Positions 1-7,371 of a stretch of 64,000 bases of DNA are shown piece by piece. Location of the stretch: contig JAFKGR010000002.1 of the NCBI GenBank assembly GCA_017307735.1, forward strand, positions 1-64,000, read 5' to 3'. The DNA comes from Chitinophagaceae bacterium. GTDB taxonomy: Bacteria; Bacteroidota; Bacteroidia; Chitinophagales; Chitinophagaceae. Position 1 is the first letter of the stretch, and every line of letters starts with the position of its first letter. The translations under genes and the position numbers were made by a program. The notes under the pieces were generated by a model. The model saw nothing but the letters and a program-made list of their open reading frames with translations, made no database searches and had not been told where the DNA came from.

Positions 1-2548
1 TGACGATGATATTGCTCAATCCTGCGGGTCCGGATATATAGTAAATTTCGCTGGTTACACCACCTTTGGTTACCAGTTCCATATCACCCCAATAGAGTTT
101 GGTTTCTATAGTGGACCCGTTTTGTTTGAGTTCCGATTTGATGCGTTGCCTGTCGCTGCCGTATGTGTAGGTAAGCTGGTAGTTATTTTCTGTTATAGTA
201 GCCGTTTTTAAAAAGGAAGTATAGCTGATATTCCTTTCGCTGGTACCAATGACAACAGAAGGATTGGCCCCATTGCTGATGGAAGTAAGGTACTTGAGCT
301 GGTGTATTTTATTGGCATCGTAACTATAATTGCCGATATCGGTTTTCTGGGTTATTTTACCCTGGGCGCCTGCATCATAACTCATGGCAAACTGCTGTAC
401 GCCGTTTACTTTGGCGCTGGTAAGCCGGTCGTATGTATCGTAGATAAAATTTTCAGTAATGTTTCTGATATTGTCTTTCCGGCTAAGCAAATTTAATGTA
501 TAGGGTTGATATTGTAGACTCAAATCCAATACACCACCAGTGTTAAACCGGGTAATAGCTTCTTTGCTGAAATCGTACTCTGTATTAGAATATTTATTTT
601 GGATTAAATACCCGGTACGAACGCCACGGCTGTTCATACTCATGGTTACATAAAGGTATTGTGAGCTACCGCCCTCCTCATACTTGGTAAAAAGGAAAAC
701 GTCATCATCATTATACTGATTTCTAATCGTAAACCCTGCAGGGTAGGTGGTGGTGGCTAAGTTGCCTTTGGCATCGTAGGTATAGCTTTTGGTAAGCGTG
801 GTAGCTGCGTAAACCAAACTTTCCGAACTCAGCCTTTGCAGGTTGTCGTACTGATAATTTCGAACATCGCCGCTGAAACCGGTTATCTGGGTGATGTTGT
901 CGTTGCTCTTTTGCGTGGCAGCATCATAGTAATAGGTATAGGTAGTGGTACCCTGGGGACCGGTTTCCGTGGTCACCCTGCCGAAGACATCATAGACAAT
1001 ATTCTGTACCTGGCCTTTGGCATCGGTCTGCTTTTTTACGCGGCCAAGGGCATCGTATTCGTAGCTGACGGCTCCGGCATTGATATCGGTGGTACCGGTT
1101 TTTCGTCCATAATTATCAAAGACGTTTGTTACGAAGGTTTTGCCATTGCCGGCGGCGGTGAGTTGATTGCCCCAACTGTCGTAGGTAAACTGCATTTCCT
1201 GTCCGTTGTCGCTGCTGCTGACGACTGCACCGCTGGCATCGGTGGTTTTGCTGGTCCACTGGCCGGCGGCATTGGTAGTCTTGACGGTAAAGGCAGTATT
1301 GCCTGTTCGTGTATAGGTGGTGGTTACGGAACCGGTATTGTTGGTGGCGGTGGTGAGCCTGCCGTACGAATCGTAGCTGTAATATTTAGTATTGATGGGT
1401 TCACTTGTGTAATAAGGAACAGTTTCCTGCACCAATTGCCCGTAGGTATTGTATGTTTTGGTACTGGTTAGCCAATTGTTGGAATAGGCTCTTTCTTCTG
1501 TTTTAATATCCCTGCCCAATATATCCGAATAAACCTTTAAAGGCTTTGTGCCATCGGTTCTCCGGGTGAGGGTGCTGTACCTGAAATTACCGGAAGTTTC
1601 CCATGACTTTGTGGTAACTATCGAATTGCCGTCGGGCAGGTTTGTTTGTATCAATTCACCAAAGGTATTGTACTGGTAAGTGGTGGTAAGGCCGTCGGTA
1701 GTGGTCTGGCTCAATGGCTGCTGCCACCGCTCATCGTAGGTAGCGGTTTCCTTTTTCGTAATGCCGCTGCCGGTTACATTCTTTTCCAATACAAAAAGGC
1801 CCTTGCTGTCATATACATACTGTACCACCGGGGTGGAAGCACCGGGCGCTGAAGTAGTTACCTGTGTAGGCAGCCCCAGGGTATTATAGGTATTGGTGAC
1901 AGTGGTAGCGAGGGCGGTACCGGCAAAGTCTGTTGCAGATTGTATCAATCCATTGGCAGTATAAGTATAATTGGTGGTTTTGCTGATTTGAGGCTGGCCG
2001 GTTCTTGTTTTTTGCGCCACTACCGAGGTAGGGAAACCGGGGTAAGGAGCGCCTGCGTAGGTTGCATAAATGGTATTGGTAACAGCGGTCTCTATGACGG
2101 GGCTGATATTAAAATCATCGGAAACCCCGGTATTAACCGTGCTGGCGGTGATGTTGCCGTAATCGTCGTAAGTGTTGAGGGTTTCCTGAGCCTCATTGGT
2201 GAGCCAGTTTTTGGTGTGTACCCGGTCGGTTTTGACAAAGAACCGCCGGTTGGTATAATAGCTTTGCGACACGTATTTGAAGGTATAGAAGTAACGGGTA
2301 CGGGCGTAGATACTTTCTCCTTCCAGATGAGTTTGCGTCACATCCGGCAGCATCATGGAGTAATCTAAGTTCACTATATTCCAGGTGCGGTTCATCACAT
2401 TCATGTCGTTGAGTACATCTGTGCGTTTAAAGCCTAAAAATCCCCTGCCCGAAGGATGTAAAATTAAATCCTGTGATCCGCGAAAGCAAATAGTTAATTC
2501 CGGTTCCTCATTTACCTTCTTAGCCTCAGCAGAGATGTTCCATAGCAA
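1..2548 (-). CDS. Rhs/SpvB-type YD-repeat protein, partial (3' end outside window, N-terminus probably truncated)
   Basis: The minus strand is open from about 2578 to the left edge and encodes many YD-type repeats, for example YDSYGRLTT, YDALGRVKKQTDAKGQ and YDAKGNLATTTYP. Upstream of these is an SpvB/TcdB-like linker containing HPSGRGFLGFKRTDV. Such proteins build a hollow beta-barrel shell that often carries a C-terminal toxin; that end lies beyond the window. The usual N-terminal secretion and propeller region is missing. The frame is closed by a TAG at 2579-2581 and has no ATG before 2404; a TTG at 2548-2546 follows a hydrophobic stretch (LAAVHFIILLW) that resembles the rest of a signal peptide. 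The simplest reading is a rearrangement that joined an upstream control region (operator at 2574-2614) to an rhs body. The start codon is uncertain; the Rhs identity is secure. Confidence 0.85.
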   Translation of the reverse strand, partial: MLWNISAEAKKVNEEPELTICFRGSQDLILHPSGRGFLGFKRTDVLNDMNVMNRTWNIVNLDYSMMLPDVTQTHLEGESIYARTRYFYTFKYVSQSYYTNRRFFVKTDRVHTKNWLTNEAQETLNTYDDYGNITASTVNTGVSDDFNISPVIETAVTNTIYATYAGAPYPGFPTSVVAQKTRTGQPQISKTTNYTYTANGLIQSATDFAGTALATTVTNTYNTLGLPTQVTTSAPGASTPVVQYVYDSKGLFVLEKNVTGSGITKKETATYDERWQQPLSQTTTDGLTTTYQYNTFGELIQTNLPDGNSIVTTKSWETSGNFRYSTLTRRTDGTKPLKVYSDILGRDIKTEERAYSNNWLTSTKTYNTYGQLVQETVPYYTSEPINTKYYSYDSYGRLTTATNNTGSVTTTYTRTGNTAFTVKTTNAAGQWTSKTTDASGAVVSSSDNGQEMQFTYDSWGNQLTAAGNGKTFVTNVFDNYGRKTGTTDINAGAVSYEYDALGRVKKQTDAKGQVQNIVYDVFGRVTTETGPQGTTTYTYYYDAATQKSNDNITQITGFSGDVRNYQYDNLQRLSSESLVYAATTLTKSYTYDAKGNLATTTYPAGFTIRNQYNDDDVFLFTKYEEGGSSQYLYVTMSMNSRGVRTGYLIQNKYSNTEYDFSKEAITRFNTGGVLDLSLQYQPYTLNLLSRKDNIRNITENFIYDTYDRLTSAKVNGVQQFAMSYDAGAQGKITQKTDIGNYSYDANKIHQLKYLTSISNGANPSVVIGTSERNISYTSFLKTATITENNYQLTYTYGSDRQRIKSELKQNGSTIETKLYWGDMELVTKGGVTSEIYYISGPAGLSNIIV

Positions 2549-2573
2549 TATTATAAAGTGAACTGCGGCTAAA

Positions 2574-2614
2574 AAAACCTATTATGTGAAATGTCGTTTT
2601 GCCGATGTGAAATG
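2574..2614 (-). promoter_or_regulatory. Operator copy 1: two 9-bp half-sites 21 bp apart, upstream of rhs
   Basis: On the minus strand ATTTCACAT occurs twice with starts exactly 21 bp apart (plus-strand positions 2605-2613 and 2584-2592), followed by AATAGGTTTT. Two direct half-sites two helical turns apart are the usual architecture of LytTR-regulator sites. The following TAGGTTTT resembles the Bacteroidota -7 element TAnnTTTG. It differs from copy 2 at only 2 of about 41 positions. Assignment to the LytTR regulator at 4255-4962 is inference. Confidence 0.55.
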
Positions 2615-2747
2615 ATGATTTAAAGAACAGTTCTCATTTCTAAAAGCTATTAGTAATCAGCTATAGTATAAATCTCCGGACATTCAAGATCCGTAATTAA
2701 ATTACCTGTTGGTTTTGAAAAAGTGAACAATTACTAAAACCAGCGTA

Positions 2748-3236
2748 TCACTGATCTGCACTGAACGGATATATAATCTCATTGTCATTTACTGCAAATA
2801 CATCACTAAACCAGAATTGCTCAAAATCTGATTTGCTGTTATAGGCTTTTTTTATTTTTGAAATATAATTCTTTAATGCTTTGTTTGAAGGGTTGAATTG
2901 GATAAAGGCTCTGGGATAATCTTTTTGAGGGATTAAAAAAAACAGAGAAGAGTCAAAACCCGAAAGATTCAGTTTTCTTAATTTGGACATACTAAAACCG
3001 ACTCTGTCAAAAACGACAATTCGTTTATAACGTTTATCATTGGACAGAAGGAGACTGTCTGATGTTTTCTTTAATTTTTTTACACAAGGCAGACACCAGA
3101 GGCCGGTAACATAAACTATTGTATTATTATTTCGTGAAATTACCTGCAAATCTTCTACCGGCAGATCGATCTGAGAATATCCGTCTCCCGCCAGGAGCAT
3201 TAACAAAGCAACAATTATAATACTGATTTTTTTCAT
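2748..3236 (-). CDS. Exported thioredoxin-like protein
   Basis: This 162-residue protein starts with a signal peptide (MKKISIIIVALLMLLAGDGYSQ) and has a redox motif W47-C48-L49-P50-C51 in the usual place after a beta strand (IVYVTGLWC). It is thus probably a periplasmic thioredoxin-fold protein, although similarity beyond the motif is weak and the C-terminal half is not recognised. It follows the lipoprotein at 3289-3753 with a 52-bp gap and is probably co-transcribed with it from a promoter near operator copy 2. Function is unknown; one possibility is acting on cysteines of the neighbouring Cys-rich lipoprotein, but that is inference. Confidence 0.7.
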   Translation of the reverse strand: MKKISIIIVALLMLLAGDGYSQIDLPVEDLQVISRNNNTIVYVTGLWCLPCVKKLKKTSDSLLLSNDKRYKRIVVFDRVGFSMSKLRKLNLSGFDSSLFFLIPQKDYPRAFIQFNPSNKALKNYISKIKKAYNSKSDFEQFWFSDVFAVNDNEIIYPFSADQ

Positions 3237-3288
3237 TCCGCTTTATAAAGATAGTGTTCTTTTAATGAGGTGAAATCATTTTAAAAAA

Positions 3289-3753
3289 TTAGTTTTGGCT
3301 CAGCCATTCCCAATCAATTTGATTTTGAAATTCCATTACTATCTGCCCATTATCATCAATTATTCTGACAGGTTGGATTCTTTTTCTGCTCAAATTCCCT
3401 GGTACAGACGGCTCTAAATCATCTCCGGAACAATCAAAAATCCCGCATCTGAATCCTATCCCTCCGTTACATTCTTTTTTCCTGCTTGCTATGGTAATAC
3501 AAACCTTAGCCGGTTTATAGGATAAGGCTTGCCTGCTATTGTTATTCAAATGCAGGTCACCCGCGATAGATGACCATTCTGTTTTACTAAAAATAATTTG
3601 CGACTTACCATTTTCATTTTTTGTTACAGATTTAATTCCTTCATCAGTTACTAAGTCGAACGATTTCTCAGCATTGGAATGAGTACTTTTCTGGCACGAT
3701 AAAATTAAAAACAGGAATAGCAGAAATGGTAAGCAGGAAAGTGACTTTTTCAT
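3289..3753 (-). CDS. Cys-containing lipoprotein, unknown function
   Basis: This 154-residue protein has a lipoprotein signal with lipobox LILSC (Cys20). The middle carries a glycine/cysteine cluster, ECNGGIGFRCGIFDCSGDD, and the C-terminus ends with aromatic residues (DWEWLSQN). No family was recognised. Its start is preceded by an AT-rich leader, and operator copy 2 lies about 220 bp upstream. The gene precedes the thioredoxin-like gene, which suggests a disulfide-linked role for the cysteines. It is a candidate output gene of the neighbouring kinase/regulator pair. Confidence 0.65.
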   Translation of the reverse strand: MKKSLSCLPFLLFLFLILSCQKSTHSNAEKSFDLVTDEGIKSVTKNENGKSQIIFSKTEWSSIAGDLHLNNNSRQALSYKPAKVCITIASRKKECNGGIGFRCGIFDCSGDDLEPSVPGNLSRKRIQPVRIIDDNGQIVMEFQNQIDWEWLSQN

Positions 3754-3818
3754 AATTAAAAAATTAAAATTTAAAGTTTAATATTTACACTCAGTTTATC
3801 CGCAGTTGGAATAATGGA

Positions 3819-3965
3819 TTAAAAAATATGAATCCGTCCGCCCCCACAATATCTTAAACTCTCATCACCACACACATGACATTTTTGATGTCTGTACAAA
3901 TGAGTAATGTTTCTGTTGACCTCAGTTCCGTTGGTCCCGTTCTATTGCAATACTAACCTGATCAT
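3819..3965 (-). pseudogene. Possible broken Cys-rich small peptide ORF
   Basis: An ATG at 3965, 10 nt after operator copy 2, opens a frame that meets a TAG after seven codons and then stays open for 40 codons to a TAA at 3819. The second part reads like a small Cys-rich peptide, including KCHVCGDESLRYCGGGR. It could be a decayed peptide gene under the operator or a chance open frame; no homologue is recalled. Without the TAG it would encode 48 residues. Confidence 0.2.
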
Positions 3966-3975
3966 TACAATGGAA

Positions 3976-4016
3976 AAAACCTATTATGCGAAATGCCGTT
4001 TTGCCGATGTGAAATG
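3976..4016 (-). promoter_or_regulatory. Operator copy 2: two 9-bp half-sites 21 bp apart, upstream of the lipoprotein/thioredoxin pair
   Basis: On the minus strand ATTTCACAT (plus positions 4007-4015) is followed 21 bp later by ATTTCGCAT (3986-3994) and AATAGGTTTT. The match to copy 1 continues for several bases outside the half-sites. Probable binding site of the adjacent LytTR regulator, by architecture and proximity. Confidence 0.55.
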
Positions 4017-4024
4017 ACGATTTA

Positions 4025-4079
4025 GAGAGGAGTGAGAGGAGTGAGAGAGTGAGAGGGGTGAGAGAGTGAGAGGAGTGAA
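4025..4079. repeat. Purine-rich short tandem repeat, unit like GAGTGAGAG
   Basis: About 55 bp consist of degenerate tandem units GAGAG(G)AGTGAGAG and contain only A, G and scattered T. It lies between operator copy 2 and the regulator stop codon. It is probably slippage-prone; no function is evident. Confidence 0.7.
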
Positions 4080-4254
4080 TAAGATTGATGTAGATTAAAG
4101 AGAGATTGGTTGTGATTTAAAGTGATGAACGATGAGTGGTGAGATTTAAAGTTCAACAACGCCGATAGCTCACGATCACAGCCTACAGGGAGAAAGTTAA
4201 GGTTCAGGAATTAGAAAACCGGGCTGACAGGAAGAAATCAAATCGCGATTTACC

Positions 4255-4962
4255 TTACCTTGAGAAGGTCCTCCCTTCCAGCCTTTCCATCAATTTTTCT
4301 TTATAGCTCTTGCTGACAGGAATTTTCTTAGTGCAACCTTTTAAAATTATTGTATTTGACTCAATCATCTGAATCCTGGATTCCGGTACCAAATAAGATT
4401 TATGAACCCGGATAAAATTTGAATCGTGTAAATAATCTTCAATGTCTTTCAATGAAGAATATACCAGAACAGGCTTGCTCATTTTGTAGATTGCAATATA
4501 ATTGCTTCTCGCTTCTATGAAATCAATATCGCGTATATCAACCCTGATCATTCTCCGGTTTTGATCGGCTCTCACGAAAATATAATCATCCGGCACTCTT
4601 TTGATTATTTCTTTCTTCAGGTTTAGCCGGCCCACAGCTCTTTCAAACCTGGCAAACGAAATAGGTTTCATTAAATAATCAACGGCATTCAGTTCATAAC
4701 TCTCCACCGCAAATTCGGAGAAGGCCGTACAAAAGATCACTTTCGTTTTGTCACCGAGGATATTCATCACTTCGATGCCCGTCAGCTCATCCATATTAAT
4801 GTCGAGAAATATAACATCCACTTTTTGACCCTGCACAAACTTAACGGCATCCAAAGGGTTTGTGAAGGAGCCCGATAGCTTCAGTTCCCCAATCCGGCCG
4901 ATATATTTTTCCAAAAGCTGAATTGCCGGCCGTTCGTCATCCACTACAATACAACTGGTCAT
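4255..4962 (-). CDS. LytTR-family response regulator
   Basis: This 235-residue protein has an N-terminal receiver domain (residues 1-115) with the acidic pair D8-D9, phospho-acceptor D54 in FLDINMDELTG, the conserved Thr/Ala region CTAFSEFA and K99 in MKP. A LytTR DNA-binding domain follows (about 130-235), with the family patterns IDFIEARSNYIAIY, FIRVHKSYLV and IPVSKSYKEKL. It begins 2 bp after the histidine-kinase stop, so the two form a classical LytS/LytR-type pair. LytTR regulators bind paired direct half-sites about two helical turns apart, matching the three sites at 2574, 3976 and 7438. It is the last gene of the peptide-LPLAT-kinase-regulator operon. Confidence 0.95.
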   Translation of the reverse strand: MTSCIVVDDERPAIQLLEKYIGRIGELKLSGSFTNPLDAVKFVQGQKVDVIFLDINMDELTGIEVMNILGDKTKVIFCTAFSEFAVESYELNAVDYLMKPISFARFERAVGRLNLKKEIIKRVPDDYIFVRADQNRRMIRVDIRDIDFIEARSNYIAIYKMSKPVLVYSSLKDIEDYLHDSNFIRVHKSYLVPESRIQMIESNTIILKGCTKKIPVSKSYKEKLMERLEGRTFSR

Positions 4963-4964
4963 TA

Positions 4965-6077
4965 TCAGTTCTTTATTTTAAGCTCGAAATTATAAAATCC
5001 TTCTTCGTTTCTCGCATTCATCTCATACCTGTCTTTAAATGCCACGTCCAGCCTTTTGGTCAGGTTTGATATCCCGATGTTGAAGGAAGAAAGCTGAATG
5101 CCGTTCGTCTTTTTCTTATTGCTGCAACAGAAATGAACTTCATTGCTTTTCAATTCCACATTTATTCTTAGAGGATGATCAGGGTCTTTAAGATCGCCGT
5201 ATTTAAACGCATTTTCTACAATAGTAATGAAGGCCATAGGTGGTACCATCTGTCCCTCAATATTTCCTTTGACCCGGTAAATAATATTCTTTGTTTTGTC
5301 AAATCGCTGATTATTGATATCAATTAACGTTTGCAATTGCTCCAATTCCTTTTGTACCATCACTTTGCCGCTTTCGTATTCAAGAGATTCCAATGAATAG
5401 CGCATAATGGAAGACAGTCTCAGAATATTTTCAGCAAGGTCTGTAGAATAATTCACGGCTTCCGAATACAACATATTAAGCGTATTGTGCAGGAAGTGCG
5501 GATTGATTTGAGCGCGCAAATAGGCGTATTCATATTCGAGCTTTTCCTGCCTCGCCTTTAGCTCCTGCTGTTTTAGCCCGGCATTTTCCAGCTCATGCTG
5601 TACTTTTTGTATTTCCAGTTTATGCTTCTCAGCAAAAAGCCCGCTTAGTTTTTTGTCTTTTTTTAAAGACAGCGATACATAATAATAAAGAAGGGCCAGA
5701 GCGAAATACTTGAAATATCCCATCATGGCCTCCTGAAGAAAGAAACCGAATTCTTTACTGGAATACACAACTATTCCCATTTTCGGAAGAATCAGGTAAA
5801 TGTAGGCATATCCGATAACCGACATAAACAGAAAAACTCCGAAAAAGATTATTATATTCCAAAGTATTCCCTTTTTTGAATACAAGTTGAGAAGAAATAA
5901 AACGATATAAAATGTGAAGCAAAAAGGAATCAGGTAGAATAATACATTTTTTATCGATGCCTGGGGTCTGATCAATACATTGGCCACATAAAGATAACAT
6001 CCATACGCTAACCAGGCCAACAGGTGGATTATAACCGTTCGGGCCCTTTTATCAATATGAATCTTTTGCAATTTCAT
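4965..6077 (-). CDS. LytS-like membrane sensor histidine kinase (His_kinase family)
   Basis: This 370-residue protein has four predicted membrane helices in the first 140 residues (about 16-36, 45-65, 72-96, 116-138) with short loops and no extracytoplasmic sensor domain. A coiled coil (145-185) leads to the H-box QINPHFLHNTLN (phospho-acceptor His194), and an ATP-binding domain with VENAFKYG follows. A four-helix, loop-poor sensor is typical of kinases that sense small peptides or membrane events, although the same form is common in Bacteroidota kinases with unknown inputs. It starts 5 bp after the LPLAT-like gene and ends 2 bp before the regulator gene. Its partner is the regulator at 4255-4962. 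Confidence 0.93.
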   Translation of the reverse strand: MKLQKIHIDKRARTVIIHLLAWLAYGCYLYVANVLIRPQASIKNVLFYLIPFCFTFYIVLFLLNLYSKKGILWNIIIFFGVFLFMSVIGYAYIYLILPKMGIVVYSSKEFGFFLQEAMMGYFKYFALALLYYYVSLSLKKDKKLSGLFAEKHKLEIQKVQHELENAGLKQQELKARQEKLEYEYAYLRAQINPHFLHNTLNMLYSEAVNYSTDLAENILRLSSIMRYSLESLEYESGKVMVQKELEQLQTLIDINNQRFDKTKNIIYRVKGNIEGQMVPPMAFITIVENAFKYGDLKDPDHPLRINVELKSNEVHFCCSNKKKTNGIQLSSFNIGISNLTKRLDVAFKDRYEMNARNEEGFYNFELKIKN

Positions 6078-6082
6078 TAAAT

Positions 6083-7285
6083 TTAATCAGCGTAAATCAA
6101 AACCTGCTTTCTGTAAAGTTGGCTGAACAGGTCTTTGTCCAATCTGCCGGTATTGAGCTTTCCTTCGGATACCCCTTTGAAAAAACCATAGATATCCCGA
6201 TTTATCGGATAAGCAATAAAATCCTTTTTATTAAAAAGATAAAACCCGTTTTCCCACCTGTAAACGCCAAATAAACGGTGATTAAATATAAATTGTTTTG
6301 TCGAATGATCGATCGGCAATTTAACTTTCGCCTCCTCCGATTTTGAATCCCCGCTTTTCATGACTTTATAAAGATATAACCACGCTTCCCATTGATCAGT
6401 GTTTGTTTCAACATAGATTGATAACAAGTTATAAAGTTTCTGTGTACAATCTTGTGCATATTCAATTCTTGCTTTTTGTGTTTCAGGAAAAATTAATTGA
6501 TGAAAGTGAAAAACATTTTGATCAATACTTTTGCGATAACTTATAATAGGTAGAATTGGAGTTTTAGACAGATGTGATAAGAAAGCAACCCCCGTTCTGG
6601 CAAATATTTTACCTGCCAGGAAATCAATGTAACAGTTATTGCTATTATCTCTGGTAAGCCCGGTGCCCGTATTGCCGTCGATATAAAAAAGAATACTGTA
6701 CCCCTGCTTTATTAATCGCAGAATACAGATTCCTGCATTTGGAGATTCCGCATCTACAATTTGAAGGTCTCTGTTCCGGGGGTATTTTTCACTGAATCTC
6801 TGTAAAAAATCATTTCCTTCCGATTGGACAATTTGTTTTGAAATGACGAGACAATAAGGAATATTTTTTTGTGCTATAAAATGATTGATCAGCCGGTAGG
6901 ATCCGAAATGCCATGCGCAAAATATGCACGGGTTATTTTGGATATAATTTTCTGTTTCTTTTGAGAAATTTACCAATGAAATATTGTTCAAAACAGAAGA
7001 ATAATCCTGTTCCGCTTTATTCAGCCTTGCATTCAACAGAATATTCTCAAAAATGGGACGATGCCTGACAAAAGGAATTTCCGGAAGGAAATTGAGTAAC
7101 TCCGCGCTTACAAAATTAAATCGCCATTCTGTTTCTTTGTCCCTGGTTATGGAATAACTGTCTTGCAGGAATTGATTTTTTCTGTCAGAATATTCTTTGT
7201 TAATAGAATTCATAGTAAAAGTTCGATTGGCAGGCAATTGTTTAAAATTAAGAGCCACCCGAAAGAGTCGCTCTTTGTTTTTCAT
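6083..7285 (-). CDS. LPLAT/HtrB-like protein with a PqqD/RRE-like C-terminal tail
   Basis: Residue numbers count from the alternative upstream ATG at 7297 (404 aa). The chosen start, M5 at 7285, overlaps the TGA of the upstream 29-codon ORF as ATGA. Residues about 60-315 resemble lysophospholipid acyltransferases of the LpxL/HtrB type: AWHFGSY (H130), LFYIDGNTGTG (D207), DFLAGKIFARTG and the late QWEAWLYLY, where LpxL proteins have QW-x-W. The acidic residue expected five positions after the His is Arg135, so normal catalysis is doubtful. Residues about 340-404 (YRWENGFYLFNKKDFIAYPI, then helices ending VLIYAD) look like a PqqD-type peptide-recognition fold. A peptide-binding tail, a co-translated peptide ORF and a following sensor kinase suggest that it modifies or matures the peptide. 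LPLAT membership is fairly sure; RRE and function are inference. Confidence 0.75.
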   Translation of the reverse strand: MKNKERLFRVALNFKQLPANRTFTMNSINKEYSDRKNQFLQDSYSITRDKETEWRFNFVSAELLNFLPEIPFVRHRPIFENILLNARLNKAEQDYSSVLNNISLVNFSKETENYIQNNPCIFCAWHFGSYRLINHFIAQKNIPYCLVISKQIVQSEGNDFLQRFSEKYPRNRDLQIVDAESPNAGICILRLIKQGYSILFYIDGNTGTGLTRDNSNNCYIDFLAGKIFARTGVAFLSHLSKTPILPIISYRKSIDQNVFHFHQLIFPETQKARIEYAQDCTQKLYNLLSIYVETNTDQWEAWLYLYKVMKSGDSKSEEAKVKLPIDHSTKQFIFNHRLFGVYRWENGFYLFNKKDFIAYPINRDIYGFFKGVSEGKLNTGRLDKDLFSQLYRKQVLIYAD

Positions 7286-7371
7286 ACTTCGAAGCATGAC
7301 CCTACAGGAAACAGGTCTGTCAACTGTTCAATCAAAATGGGGTGATCGAATAAATTTTCAAATGTCAACAT
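7282..7371 (-). CDS. 29-residue peptide, candidate signal/RiPP precursor
   Basis: The ATG at 7371 opens a 29-codon frame starting MLTFENLFDHP and ending FPVGSCFEV, with its TGA at 7284-7282. The stop overlaps the start of the next gene as ATGA, the common form of translational coupling, which argues against a chance frame. The peptide has an amphipathic leader-like part rich in Leu, Phe and acidic residues, a VG pair, then the five residues SCFEV with a single cysteine. It lies 66 nt downstream of operator copy 3 and heads the LPLAT-kinase-regulator operon. This arrangement recalls autoinducer-peptide operons, but no AgrB-like protease or dedicated exporter is encoded nearby. Alternatives are a translational leader peptide or coincidence. 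Confidence 0.5.
   Translation of the reverse strand: MLTFENLFDHPILIEQLTDLFPVGSCFEV

Larger units (their letters stand above)
3754..4254. other. 500-bp non-coding stretch with operator, broken small ORF and purine-rich tandem repeat
   Basis: No intact gene of normal size was seen. The stretch holds operator copy 2 (3976-4016), an interrupted 48-codon frame (3819-3965), a purine-rich repeat (about 4025-4079) and an AT-rich leader directly before the lipoprotein start. Sequence at 4080-4254, directly downstream of the response-regulator stop, shows no recognisable hairpin. Confidence 0.6.

Noticed and set aside
302..2368. Several plus-strand open frames of up to 211 codons
   Set aside because: They are antisense shadows of the rhs repeats on the minus strand, which read as clear YD-repeat protein.
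7282..7371. Naming the peptide an AgrD-type autoinducer
   Set aside because: No AgrB-like protease is encoded and the sequence lacks the AgrD C-terminal recognition region; only a functional analogy is supported.
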